Assembly: GCF_958295425.1 (NCBI RefSeq)
Contig: NC_081149.1
Location: forward strand, 21,424,972-21,488,971
From: Solea solea
Taxonomy: Eukaryota; Chordata; Actinopteri; Pleuronectiformes; Soleidae
Length of the DNA stretch: 64,000 bases
Reading direction: 5' to 3'
The notes beneath the pieces were generated by a model. It saw nothing but the letters and a program-made list of their open reading frames with translations, had not been told where the DNA came from and ran no database searches. Each line of letters begins with the position of its first letter. Within the stretch, counting starts at the first letter, position 1. Positions 50,623 to 62,514 of the stretch are shown piece after piece. A program made the translations under genes and the position numbers.

Positions 50623-50790
50623 ATGAGAATATCAATGGAGTGTTTGCCTCCGGAAGTGTTAAGTAAGGGGCTGGGTTCAGAACTCTTGATTCTGTTAATG
50701 CAGTTTTTGTCTCTCAGTGGTGTGAGTCAGGTCAAACATTTTGAGGAATTGAAGGACTACTGTTACGGAACACAGTCTCAATGGTTTTGA
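50623..50790 (+). other. uORF 3 in tcf20 leader, 55 codons, possible microprotein
   Basis: It starts at ATG 50623 (a second in-frame ATG is at 50635), reading MRISMECLPPEVL, with a hydrophobic stretch ELLILLMQFLSLSGV around residues 25-39 and a C-terminal part HFEELKDYCYGTQSQWF. It closes with TGA at 50788-50790. It contains no simple repeat. A 55-codon open frame by chance is not rare (about 7% for a random start), so coding status is unproven. The ATG contexts are weak (T at -3). Confidence 0.35.
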
Positions 50791-51376
50791 GATTTTTTTG
50801 TTGTTGTTCAAAATGCTATTGGATTATGAGTCTTTTTAATCCAAACATAGATGTGCTTGCTTGAGCTGCTATTTCAGCAGAGCATATACGTGTAAAGACA
50901 TTCACTGTTGAACATCTCGTATGGTGGTGTGCCTGCTCAGTGCCAAACCGATTTAGCTTTGTGGGATGACTTCACACTTCTAATTTTCTACATATCTGCA
51001 GTAGGAACTTGCTTCACTACTTATTCTTTCACTAGTTTTGTTTTTTGAGACCCAGCTATAAGAAAACAATTTTAACAACCATCACACTGAGTTATGCCAT
51101 TTGGCTTTTTTATATATTGCGAAAAATCATTATCTGATTTAAGTTTTTCACAACTTTCTGCTACAAAAGCATGATTACAACATATGTGATATCTGCTGCA
51201 GCTCTTTGGAGGATCTCAAAAGCATTTTCTTGTTTTACTGCCAGGTCATAGAGTCTCTTTGTCATTTATGGTTACTACCATAAGCCTTCCAGCTCCTGAT
51301 CAGAAACATTCCCCGATTTAGACAGTTTTTTTGACAGAGATTTCACTTTTTAATCCAGACTTCGGGGGGAAAAAAA

Positions 51377-54300
51377 ATGCAGAATTTTCCTAACAGTCCA
51401 GCTCCCACATCTCTACCCCATGGGTTCAGTGGGAGGGGCGGAGGGGGGGCTCCATATCCCCCTCAGCCAGCAGACCCCCAGATCTCCCCACGGATAACAG
51501 ATGATTATGCAGGGATGCAACAACAGAGTCTGCACAGAGGCCACCACCACCCCAGTCAAGCCAGCCACATGCTTTCTTACACTGCTAGAAACAGAGGACC
51601 CATAGAGGCACCACCGACACAGGGTAACATTCACAGTGGTAATAGCAACAACCCTTACAGAAAGGACGCTGTGGATTATTATTTTTCAATGGGTGGAAAG
51701 GACAGGCACAGAAGGGGAGGTATGGGTTACGGGGCTGGCTTTGGGTACCCCAATATTGATGGACATATACCTCACCACTACCGGCATGCTGGATCTGGCT
51801 CTGCTCCATCGTCTGCCCTGATGTCTCCGTATCCAGTAGAGTATGGCTCTAGTAGTGTTTCAGGTGGAGCTGCTGGTGCTGGAGCCTTTTCGCCTTCTCA
51901 TCAGTACAACATGAGTCAGAACCCTGCAATGCAGTCAGTGCCAGGTTCTCAAATGCAGCACCGTCAGCATGGGCAAAACTTCCCAACTGTCCACCATGGT
52001 CAGCAGCATAGGACCTATCCCCACTCTGGGCACAGAATGACCCTACCTTATCCACACTACTCCCCACAGAGTGGAGCATCCTCGGGGTCATCAGGAATGT
52101 ACAGCCCCCCACCACAGAGATATCTTGATGGGGCTGCTAGCACTGGATTTGATTCCAAAGTCAACAGTTCTCCCAGTCTCAACTCCAGTTCAAACTCTGT
52201 CTCCAGTTCACTTGCTGCTAACAATGTGGGGCCAATGGAGAATGTACAACAGAGTTACCATGCTTCAAATTATCCTGGATATTCCCCACAGACACATTCT
52301 CTTCATAAGCAGGCCACACTACAGCACCGCAACGCACAGCACAATTTAGGGGTAGGATATGACAATTCTCTCAAAATGCAGCACCAGGGCCCTTCTCCAG
52401 GGTCTCTGTACACTAAACATCATCAAGCCTCCAATCAAAGTATACCTCAAGCAGCCTCTCAAGAAATAGCCAAATCCCCAATGCACCCCAATGCTCAACA
52501 AACCCAAATCAACCAAAACTTTAGCCCAATATCAAACCCCTCTCCAGCTGCCTCAGCAGTGCATTCTCCCAGCTGTAGCTCCTCTCCGTCCCCTTTGATG
52601 AGTGTTTCAGAGGCACATGGAAACCCCTCAGGTCATGGTCCTTCACATCCTCCGACATCAAACCCCCGTAGCAGCCATGGTCATGGCAGATTACTGCAGA
52701 CGATGCCTCAGTTGAGTCCCACACCCAACTCAAATAGCAGCATCAGTAGTTGTGGAAGCAGTGGCAGTCATAAAGCTCACAGCATGAATTCAGTAGGAGG
52801 GAGCAGTCTCCCTCCAACAGGCCGCAACAAAATGGGTCTAGGTGCAGGAATGGGAACCCGAGAAGAAGTTTATTCATCTTCTCCTCTTGATAAAATCCAG
52901 GATGCAGGCCTGAATAGTCTCAATGCCTTGAGCTCACAAGTAGCCAATTTACCAAACACAATTCAGCATATGCTCCTCACGGACACAGTGCTTTCACAGA
53001 AGAAAAAAGATGGCGCACTGATGCAACAGGCAATACATGGCATGTCCCTTTCACAGCCAAGAAGTCGAAATGCAAGTGCAGCCTCAAGTACTAGCACAGT
53101 CAAAGATGGAAGTGCAGTGGGCAGTGCTGATGGTGCCAGCTTGGATGCTGGTGCTGATGAGGACTCCACATTGGTGTCAGTTGGAGGCTCATTAGGTACC
53201 AAGATGGAGCGTGAAGAACAATTTTCTGAGGGTGAACACGGCAGAGTGAGGCAGATAAGTGGTGCAAGCAGTGGATCTGAAGCAGCTGGTTATCATCACA
53301 GTCAAAACCACCCTCACACTGAAAACGCATCCAATGTTAAAACAGCCAACTCAGATGCACTATCAAAAGAAACAAGTGTTTCCGAAGCAAAAACTAATGA
53401 AGCTCATGAGCCTTGTTCTTTATCATCTCCATCCTTTGGAGGTCAGTCATCAGAGACTGGTCCGATTTCACATTCAACTCCAGCCGTTTCATCCCCTTTA
53501 TCCACCTCCTCCAGTGTTCCTCCTCTCCAGCCAAACTGTGTCCCAGAGCCTGGGTTAAAGTATAATGACAACAGAGGTGGCCACAGGATGGCAACAGAGG
53601 TTAAAAATGAAGTAATCAAAAATGAAAGTGAGTGCCCTGTTGAAAAAGCAGAGAAAGGCAGAAGCCAGATGCGGCAACATACAGAAGTCAATACTCAAAA
53701 TTGTCAGGAGAAAGAAAATAAGTTGGTCACTTCATCTAGATTACACAATAATGAGAGGGAGGACAAGCAGACATCTGAAGAACAGCAAAGTGCGAGTGGT
53801 GTTGGTGTCATTGTTTCAGCTCGATCTGAGGGGAGTCATGCTGAAAAAAGTAAGCACCCTCAAGACAACATTAATGAAGAGAAACAGTCACACTCTTATT
53901 TAAGAGAGTCAAACAGTCATAATGGAGAGGAAGGAATAGATTTGAGTCTTTATTCCTCCGACCACCAGAAATCGAACTTTGGACGGTCTCAAAATCCTCC
54001 TCAGTCTGGACCTCATAAATATGGCTACCCAGAATCAACATATGGCTCAGATTTGTCAATGAAGAAGAGAGGGAGGACTGGTGGTGCGACTGTAATGGAA
54101 TCAAATTCCAGATACTTGGGGTATCAACAGTCACAAACCGCTTATGGCCCTGTGCATTCAAAAGATAGTGGTTCTGTAGCAGAGGCTTTGGTAAAGAGAG
54201 GGCAAGGGGCAGGGGGTAAAGTTCATGAGGACAGTTCACAAATGCAACAGTTTCCCAGTCTGTTACAAGAGGTTCTTCAAGGTTATAATTTAGATAGACG

Positions 54301-57300
54301 TTATAGCAGACCAGAGCAGGCCTTTCCTGCTCATCTCCAAGTTCAGCAACAGTTTCAAACCAGACACCCATATGGTATGCCTGAAAATATGAGGATGCAA
54401 AGTGGATTAACTGAAGCTTCCGGTCATTCTGCCCAAATGGGCAGCTCTGCAAAGCCCTCGCATCCAAACCTGAGACATGGAAGTGAGCCTGAGTTCATCA
54501 CCACAGAACCTCAGGTTTTAGTTAAGTCGGAAGTGTCAAATGCTGACAAACCTGATGTGGGTGTGTCCCAGAGTCATTTGCCACAGGCTACAGAGTCTCA
54601 GCAACCCCCAACCAAACATATAAACTTAGCTGACTATTCTCTGCCACAGAGAAAAGTGTTATCTAATGCGTCTACTCCGTCGTCTGCTGTTCAGCAGCTT
54701 CTTTTGCAAGAGCCAGAGCCACTCATGGGTAGCACTGGTCAAACGGAGTCTCAAAAATCATCAGCCTCTATATTAGCCTCATCAGAGCGACGCTCTGTTA
54801 TCTGTGATGTATCGCCAAACCGACGCAGCACACCGGAAAGGGACCGAGAATGCGACAGAGAGAGAGAGCGGGAGAAAAGTCAGAGTGGCGCCTCTGTGAT
54901 TCAACAGCCATTTTCCTCTCCAACAGCAGCCAGTGATCTGAGTAAAAAAGATACAGGAGAGAAACAAGTGAAAATGGAAATGATATCAAAAGAGATTGAC
55001 CAAGACACTGTAAATTTACAAACTGATCATCATGGCAGTGGTGGAGCTAATGACGTTGATATGGAGTATCATCCCAGGTCTGTTCATCCATCTGTTGTAA
55101 TGAACGCTGACCCCTATAGGCGAGGAAATGTAGACATGCCCCCCTTGCCTTCTCATCCTATGAGCTCTAATCCTTTATCTTCACCTTCAAGGCACCAGTC
55201 CTATCTTCACACTGTTGATTTATCAACTGGCAGTGGCAGCAGTTTTCCTGGATATCGATATGGAGATACAAGAGATGGTAATATAATTCCACGCAGTAGC
55301 CCGCATTTCCCCCCTCACCATCCATACCACAACGTATCTCACCAGGCTCAAGCCACAAATAAGCTTCAAATGTATCCTCACCCTCGTGGTCTCCCTCATC
55401 ACTCACATGAGATGAGTGACTGGGTAAAAGCAATGAACAGGCCATCCAAGGATATGATGATGCAGCCCGTCTCTCCAGGAAGACACAAGGCCAGCCAATC
55501 AGAGCAGAGACAGAGGATGATCTCCCAAACTGAAATTCCCGGTGAACAGCACTCAACCAAAACATCACTGCATCATCAAAGCCCTTACTTTGATATGAAA
55601 ATGTGGGAGTCAACTCACCCAGGAAGAGAAGCTCCGAGAATAATAGAAAGAGACTCCTACTTCAGAACACAGCCCCCACCACCTCCCCCTCCTCCTGCTC
55701 CAGTAGCTTCACAAGGCCCTGCTCCTTCACAAGGCCCTGCTCCTTCACAAATGATTCACGGCCAAAATGCTGCTGAACCTGAGGGTGCCCGAGGATCCAC
55801 AGAGGAAACCAAACATCTCTGTCCTCCTCCCCCAATCAGTTCCGTCAAGCCTCCTGCTGACATGAACTCTACTGTGCCACAGGTGCGTCAGACAAAAGCA
55901 GGAGGTTCTGGAGACACAAATCCACTAATACTCAGAAGGAGAGTTCGTTCTTTTATCTCTCCTATTCCTGCCAAAAGGCAGCTGCAGGATGCATCTCAGC
56001 AAAGGGCTACCACAAACTCGCATCACTCGCCTGGGGCTCAGACTGAGGTCAGCCATCACAGTGAAGAGGACTCTACCAGTTCAGATATTCCCTGTCCCAG
56101 GCTGTCTTCCCCCATGCATGGAGACAATACATATTCACAAGCTTTATCTCCATCAAGCAGTAATTCCAAGGTTTTGCCTCCCAGGAAAGGACGAGGCTTG
56201 AAACTAGAGGCAATAGTGCAGAAAATCACCCCAAATAATAAAAAGCCACCAGGTCATGCTGATGATGATTCAAATCATTATTCTGGTTTCTCTCACCTAG
56301 AAATACCACCTTTTAATGATTCACAGGACCAAGACATTGCACATTACCCCCGAGTTGCAGGAGGGAATGATGGTTACATGGATGAAAGTCATTCATTGAG
56401 CAACATGATTCCCTTCAGAGGAGTTGATGAGACTGGACCTTTACCTCCGTCTGCTTACCCATGTGATCCCCATCAGACATCCCAAACCCTCAAACAAGAC
56501 TTTGACTTTGGATTAGGTGCCGCTGTGGCATCAGCATCTGATGACAAGGAGGACTTTGCTTTGCTTGGACCTTTACCCCCTCCTCCTCCTGTTCCTCGAC
56601 CAGTCCAGGGTTCCCCTCCTCCATCCTCTTCAGCCTTGTCAGATATTCAGCATTTCACAAACACTTATCAGCAGCTTGAGACAAGAAGGGGAGAGCAGTC
56701 TGCTGCTAACCTTCTCCGACAGAAACTTCAAGAATCTGGCATGGGATTTGATGACTATCCTGGAAGTGACTACTATGGAACCACCCCACCCCACCACAGC
56801 CAGGCTCAAGGACACATGCTGAACAGACATCAGATGTCCTCTGGGAGGTCCAGTCTGTCTCCACAAGATTCAAAATCCTCTGACAGTCTTGTGCCTAAAG
56901 GCTATTTCCCATCTGGTAAGAAAAAGGGCAGGCCTGTAGGGAGCGTGAATAAACAAAAACGAGCCCAGAACCAAGCCCAGGCACTGTCTCCAGCCCAGAA
57001 TCAAGCCCAGACACAGAACACAACTTCTATGAGTCTTAGTCCAGCCCCACTCACTCCAGCCACTGCTCCAACTCCACAGATGGTGCGTTCTACCAGCAAC
57101 TCACCAGCACCTTCATTGGCTCCACTGACAGATGATAAAATCCCTCCCTTGCTGGCTCCACCCATTTTAACCCAGGTTGTGAAAGTGGACATTGAGAGTG
57201 AGGACACACAGCCAGAGACTGAGGTCAAACCTATACGACGAAGACGCAGAGGTGTCAAAGATGAAGATGAGCCACTAGAAGCAAGAGGGCGTCAGAGAAG

Positions 57301-58582
57301 GAGAAGAAGAGGGACAACAGCAGTGGCAATATCGGTGGCTAAAGATGACCCAGATACACCACTGGCGGGAGGTAGCAGTCTTGGCCAAAACAGAGGTTTC
57401 TTGGATCCAAGTAGAAAAGGCTTGTTTGTTCCCCACATACATGTGGAAAAAAAAGTACCAGAAATTGGGGAGGTGTGCACCATTGTAAATGCTGAAGAGG
57501 AGAAAATGAAAGGAGAGCGTAGTGCAGTAGGGGGGAAAGCAGGCGCAAGTGGAATTGAGTCCCTCCTGACCTCAGCTTTTTCCTCTCAGTTATCAAGGAG
57601 AGACAGAGAATCTGAGCAAAGGAGCACAGATGAGGTGGAAACTACACTTCAGTCAGGAAAAGCACTTCCTTCATCCGACTATGTTGTTTCAGGGCCTGTA
57701 ATTACAGAGACCAATCACTCTGGCCGCCTGCTTTGTTGCCTGTGTCAGAAATGGGCAAATTACAAACACCTTGGAGATCTCTATGGGCCCTTCTATCCAG
57801 CTGAATATGCAGCAAAGCTCCCCAAGAACCAGCCTCAGGTCAGACAGTGTCAAGCACCCACAGGCACAATTAAAATGGGACCAAGTTCAGAAACCAACTC
57901 AAACACTCTGAGCTCTGTCCAAGATTCACAACCACAAGAGGTTCAATTTAACAAGCCTTCAACTGAGAGTGACTATGCAGTCAGCCTCGATTCAAACATA
58001 ACATCACTTAGCACTCCAGTTCGAACAGCTTCCCCAGGTGGAAGAGAGGATATAATGATGCACGTGGCTGGCAATCTCAGTCATACCACCTCCTCCTCTT
58101 CCTCCTCCTCCTCCTCTTTCTCCTCCATTGCAACCACCACCACCAGTAAAGCAACATCTCTTACCTGGGACATGAATCTACTAGATATACGACCCATTCC
58201 TGAGCTTAAGAGAGAGCCAGACCATGAGACTGACCAACAGGAGTTGCAAAAGCAGCTGCAGACGCCTACAGATGAAGCTCAACAACGACCTCAACACAGA
58301 AAGCTGACCTCGCATCCCCGCTTCAAGAGAAGGCACAAATCCAGTGACGATTCTCCCAGGATGGTGCCATCCAACAGCAAAGCGTCTCTGCCCTTCCAGC
58401 CCCCTCCTCCGGCCCTGGACTCTCTGGGACCCTTGGCACAACTCGCTCAGCTTCCGCAGATGCCCCTGGACCCAGAGGAGCTGTGGGTCCACGAAGGATG
58501 TATCGTGTGGACCAGTGGAGTGTACCTTGTCAATGGGAGGCTGTATGGCCTACAGGAGGCACTAGATGGCGCCAGGGAAACA
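51377..58582 (+). CDS. tcf20: tcf20 large coding exon (2,402 codons)
   Basis: A single uninterrupted 7.2-kb coding block, the same architecture as the giant coding exon of mammalian TCF20 and RAI1. It ends [12 protein letters not shown] at 58582 before donor GTGAGT. Open frames that run past 58582 read into the intron and are not coding. A small in-frame 18-base duplication (SQGPAP twice) lies near 55708-55745, and a Ser-coding TCC tract near 58088-58128. Confidence 0.95.
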
Positions 58583-59221
58583 GTGAGTGTTTATTATTTA
58601 CAGCTTCTCATTTCTGCTCTTGATTTTAATAGCTTGAAATGCAGACTGTGGGTTCATGTTTCAGACAGTGGTTTAAAATAAAGAGTTAATTATGATTTTC
58701 CTAGGCCCTCAGCTCTCCTTCACACTGTCATACAGTTTCTTCTCTCCCATTCTGACTCTTCATTCTCAGAGCTGCTCGTACTGTGAGATGGTCGGCTCGA
58801 CACTGGGCTGTTACAGTAAAGGCTGCACACTTCGATATCACTACTTGTGTGCTATTGAAGCAGGTGAGTGAACTACAAACACTATAAAATGTGATCTGGT
58901 GCAGATTAATGGTGTGAGTGTACAGTATTTAGAGTTTCTTTCTGTCCCTCAGATTGCTCTCTGAATGAAGATAACTTCTCACTGCGGTGTCCGAAGCACA
59001 AGGTAAAGAAGGAGAGGTTGGTTTCCATACTGTTTCTTGTGAAATTTAATTTTGTGTGAGTTGAAAATGCTTTTTTTTGTTTTCACCACCTAATCACAGA
59101 TGAAGCCACTTTAATTTCTATCAAACATGGTTTAGTAACCCAGCAATATTCTCTCTCACAGTCTACCCAGAGCATCCGGACCGCCAAGTCAGTGTACCTG
59201 GAGCAGTCAGAGAGAGGCTGA
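51377..59221 (+). CDS. tcf20: Transcription factor 20 (TCF20/SPBP), complete coding sequence
   Basis: TCF20 is a nuclear transcriptional co-regulator, paralogous to RAI1, that binds chromatin through a C-terminal extended PHD/ADD-type finger. Joined exons are 51377-58582, 58770-58863, 58953-59002 and 59162-59221 (stop TGA 59219-59221), giving 2,469 residues against about 1,960 in human. Recognised blocks: [13 protein letters not shown] near residue 381, [12 protein letters not shown] near 958, [11 protein letters not shown] near 1136, [16 protein letters not shown] near 1520, [19 protein letters not shown] near 1600, AT-hook-like [15 protein letters not shown] near 1848, ICCLCQKW-type zinc ligands [16 protein letters not shown] near 2118, [20 protein letters not shown] near 2371, and C-terminal EQSERG. 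The last two blocks and QSERG favour TCF20 over RAI1. The protein is rich in Ser, Gln, Pro and Asn (largely disordered), with a run of serines near residue 2240 and a Pro run near 1434. The start codon is preceded by an in-frame stop at 51332. The extreme N-terminus ([10 protein letters not shown]) differs from human MQSFREQSSYHG. Confidence 0.93.
58770..58863 (+). CDS. tcf20: tcf20 exon: extended PHD finger, part 2
   Basis: The exon encodes [20 protein letters not shown], then [11 protein letters not shown] plus one base of Asp. Cysteines and the histidine of RYHYLCA match the zinc ligands of the TCF20 extended PHD domain (human SHCQEAGATLGCYNKGCSF). The acceptor is cattctcag and the donor GTGAGT at 58864. 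Confidence 0.95.
58953..59002 (+). CDS. tcf20: tcf20 exon: last zinc-ligand segment
   Basis: The 50-base exon encodes [17 protein letters not shown], matching the human DADCLLHEENFSVRCPKHK. It ends with the last Cys and His ligands of the extended PHD finger. It is flanked by gtccctcag and GTAAAG. Confidence 0.95.
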
Positions 59222-59262
59222 GAGAAATGAAGAGGAGGAACAGATGCAGGAGTCTGGGAGCT
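59162..59262 (+). CDS. tcf20: tcf20 final coding exon with stop and start of 3' UTR
   Basis: Nineteen codons end [10 protein letters not shown] and TGA at 59219-59221 (human ends STEQSERG). Forty-one non-coding bases follow up to a strong donor (ggagct/GTAAGT, 59262/59263). If used, this leaves a splice junction in the 3' UTR that is too close to the stop to trigger standard nonsense-mediated decay. Confidence 0.85.
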
Positions 59263-62200
59263 GTAAGTTTACACTCAGCTGTACACTTTGGTGTGGATTG
59301 GAATAGCACTTTATTAAATGAAGTATTTCATCTCGCAATAACAAGACAAATGTGATACATTTTGTTTTGTGTGCAATTTTACGTAGGACTGTGTATTTCT
59401 ATTCATGGTAACAGACTTTTGTGATGTCTTTTCATGATGTCATCCACTTTGCTGTCTCTGCTATAACGTCCGAGGCCATACCTCTACGAAACGGGAAGCA
59501 AATATTTGGTACTTCTAGTTAGACAGTGTGCTGTGTTTTATTTCTATTTTATCATTATCTATTTTAATCACAACAACTATATGCCCAAACAATTCCCATG
59601 AACCCATGCTGTTTCCTAACATCATCAAACTAGGACTTTTGTTACTATTCTCATTGTGAGACCCCAAGTGGCTGAAAGTACATACTGTGTGTTTAGTTTG
59701 TTTATTATATTCTTCTCTGTTCCCCACATACTAAATTCTGGAATGGAAAACATCTCTTTCCTAGTTGAATTGTAGCCATTTTTTCATCCAGTTCTTCATT
59801 GCAAACCCGTCCTCAACAGCCAGCTTGTTCAGTTACCAGAAATATGTTTTCCATTAATTGGTTGCAGAAAATGGACAATAATTTGTTGACATGTGGCTGC
59901 TTCTTTTTTTTTTTTTCGTTTTTACTTTTCAGACTAAAGTAAACTGTAGTGGTGTGTTTGTTGGGCTGCTTCTCACACTTAAGTAGATAAACTTGATCCT
60001 GTCCTCACACTTTTTTTCAGTCTAATTAAGATTACAGCAGATTACAGTTAAAGTTTTCAGTACATGTCATTTAGCCTTTCCTTTAAATGACACAGATGAC
60101 TAATAGACGCAGGTTGTTTTTATTTATTATCCACACTAAAGAAACGGTTGAATATGTGGATTGTGTGAATTGTATGTTGATGTTGATGCTTCCCTGTTTT
60201 TGTGTTTCTTGCCCTAAGGCTATTTTGGACAGTGGAATACTGAGAATCCTGATGCAGCTCCACACATGTAAGGACAGGACTGGCATCTGTGATGGACAAC
60301 AACAAAAGGGAATGTACAATTTCTCCACACAAATCAGCATTATTTACATTTAAGACAATGGCCGAAAATGAACTTTTTCTTTTTCTTTTTTTGGAGAAAA
60401 TAATTGCTCTGAAAAACAAACAAAAAAAGAAGAAAAACATGAACATGCAACACAGGAAGAGCTACAAGAAAATAAAAAAACAACTACAAAGGTCAAAGTG
60501 GAATAAAATGAGATGTCACGACTGATGGAGGAACTAAAGGAACGTTAAAACAACAAAGGAAGCAAACTCTCTAGGCTTACTTTGATTTTCCTGAGACACC
60601 ATCAAAGTGTTAAACACTTGTTTATCATCGTCTGTATTATTGTTTACCTTTTTTTCTTTGTTTTTTTTAAGAAAAAGTGTTTTTTCCACATTTTTTTCTT
60701 TTGTTTGCTTTGAAGATGCATATTGGGAGCAAGCTGGGCGTCGTGCCCAGAAAAAGACGAGGCGAGAATGTTGTATCCTCTCTCGCGTGTAGTATTTTAT
60801 CTTATGATATAAGGATGGTCACAATTATTCTTTTAATCCTCATTATTATTTTGTATCCTCCTTTTGTATTTACTCAGCAAAATGAAACGGATGTATTTTA
60901 CTTTAGTTAATCAGCACATGAATCGGATTATTTCTTTTTTTTATTTTCTTCCCATTTCTGGAGAGGAAGGAGCCAGAGTGGTGTTGTTTGGATTGTCAGG
61001 GTGGAGTTTGCCACAAAGACATTATTGCCTTGGAGAACGGACATCTGTTGCCTTTCAAAAGTCACGTGTATGTGTGAGAAGTGCGTCTGTGTGTGCTCGT
61101 GTGCAAGCGAGAGAAAATGAAAAATGCCAATATCTGAGTCTTTGATTCCATTTTGGTCCTTTTTGAAAAGTGTTCTTATTTTTCATCACTTGGGATTTTT
61201 ACGGTACAGATAGTATTCATGAAAAATCAGATGGACAGTCTTATTTTTCAAGTACAAAATGTTTGTAATGTACAAAGAGAAGGACAGCCTTGTAAGAAGA
61301 GGAGATAACACTATGGACGAATGCGCGTCTGCCGTCTTTATCTGTGCCGAACAGAGAAAGAAGACGGACGGGACGCTGGAGAGTTTCCGGTGTAGTGGAG
61401 CCGTGTACTGGGTGCACGAGTGTGAATGTTCTGCGTAGGAAGTTGCATTTGACTGTCGGTCCCTCAGACAGTGATGAAACATTTTTTTTGATCTGAAAAC
61501 CGGAGAGAAAGTGTCGATACAAGAGTCTGTGATCGGCCAACTGCACTGGCCAGTGGGCGGAGATTCTAACCAAGTACTTTTGAATGGTTCCATTTGTAAG
61601 TGACACAGCAGCGGGTGTGATCGGGAGATGCAAAATCCATTCAAAAGAAGCATTGCCATAAAATTTAAAAGTGAGTCATACATGGTGTTGTCTTTATCAT
61701 TTTTTTATTGTTATTCTTGTAAAAAAAGAAAAACTGAGAAGAAAAGTTACACTATCAAAACCATGCTGTATTAGAAACCTGTCAATATGTATATGAATTA
61801 TGAATACACATCAAAAATGCTTCAACTATGCTCCTTTTTCTTATTTCTGAAACATTTTTGTACGACGTGTTTCCACAGTTTCTCTTTTGACTTTTGGAAA
61901 GAAAAAAAAAACTTTATCATGTTCATGGTCAGTGGAGTTTCAATCTCCCTCTTTTTAGTATGAACAGAGTTTAACACTATTCTGCATTTTCACACTGTCT
62001 GAATGCATTCTCTTGAATTTAAAAGCCATTGGAGCAGGTCAAGGATTCCATGTTTCTGTCAGTACACATTTTTTTAAAAAAAAAAACTGTCAAAACTGTC
62101 AAGAACTCTTAAAGTATCCTGAGCAGCTTTAATACGAAAAGAACAAATGATTAAAATGTGACGTTTGATTTCACTTAAGTGAAAGTTTAAATGTCTAACA

Positions 62201-62317
62201 AACCTAATAATTATGAAAGTTGAAAGTCATTTTTTTAGATGTTAGACTTCTGCAAGATAGTGGTGAAAAGAGTTGATTATAATGTTGTATTAGTTGTTCA
62301 TTACAGTACGTCCATTA
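59263..62317 (+). other. tcf20: tcf20 3' UTR intron and probable terminal non-coding exon
   Basis: The donor GTAAGT at 59263 probably pairs with the acceptor at 59931-59932 (long T tract, then ttttcag/actaaag), with an alternative at 60019-60020. The terminal exon is then non-coding. AATAAA occurs at 60502-60507; other hexamers occur at 62151 (ATTAAA) and 62613 (AATAAA), and the cleavage site cannot be chosen. Open frames on either strand here lack conserved motifs. Confidence 0.45.
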
Positions 62318-62319
62318 AG

Positions 62320-62514
62320 CCAGGATTTCTCAATCCTGATCCTGGGAACACACTGACCTTCATGTTTTACATGTTTCCCTGCCCCAGCACACCTGATTCA
62401 AAGGAGTGGCTCGTTTGTTGATGAGCTGATCATTAGAATCAGGTGTGCTGGAGCGGAGAAACATCTCAAATATACGGCGCAGTTGGTCTAAGGGTCAGGA
62501 TTGAGAAAAACTGC
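62320..62514. mobile_element. foldback (MITE-like) element
   Basis: The two halves are inverted copies. The outer arms share tttctcaatcctga (62326) with its reverse complement at 62495-62508. The inner arms match over 29 bases with three mismatches around cagcacacctgattc (left arm, near 62381-62400) and its complement (near 62434-62455). The length and sequence resemble a very common fish palindromic repeat. No coding capacity is present. Confidence 0.75.

Larger units (their letters stand above)
50219..51376 (+). other. tcf20: tcf20 5' leader in exon 2, with upstream ORFs
   Basis: The 1,158 bases between the inferred acceptor and the start codon are non-coding for TCF20. An in-frame stop (tga, 51332-51334) closes the main frame upstream of ATG 51377. 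Several ATG-initiated upstream ORFs are present: 20 codons at 50267-50329, 13 codons at 50330-50371, 55 codons at 50623-50790, and an overlapping frame from 50780. A multi-uORF leader predicts translational control of the main ORF, but that is inference. Confidence 0.55.

Noticed and set aside
53871..54467. Antisense open frames of 198 and 148 codons opposite the tcf20 large exon (also 55167-55613)
   Set aside because: They are shadows of the highly biased sense coding sequence. No independent start context, splice signal or recognisable domain was found.
51377..59221. Identification as RAI1 rather than TCF20
   Set aside because: The blocks [54 protein letters not shown] and the ending QSERG match TCF20. 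RAI1 ends CPKHKRLP and lacks several of these.
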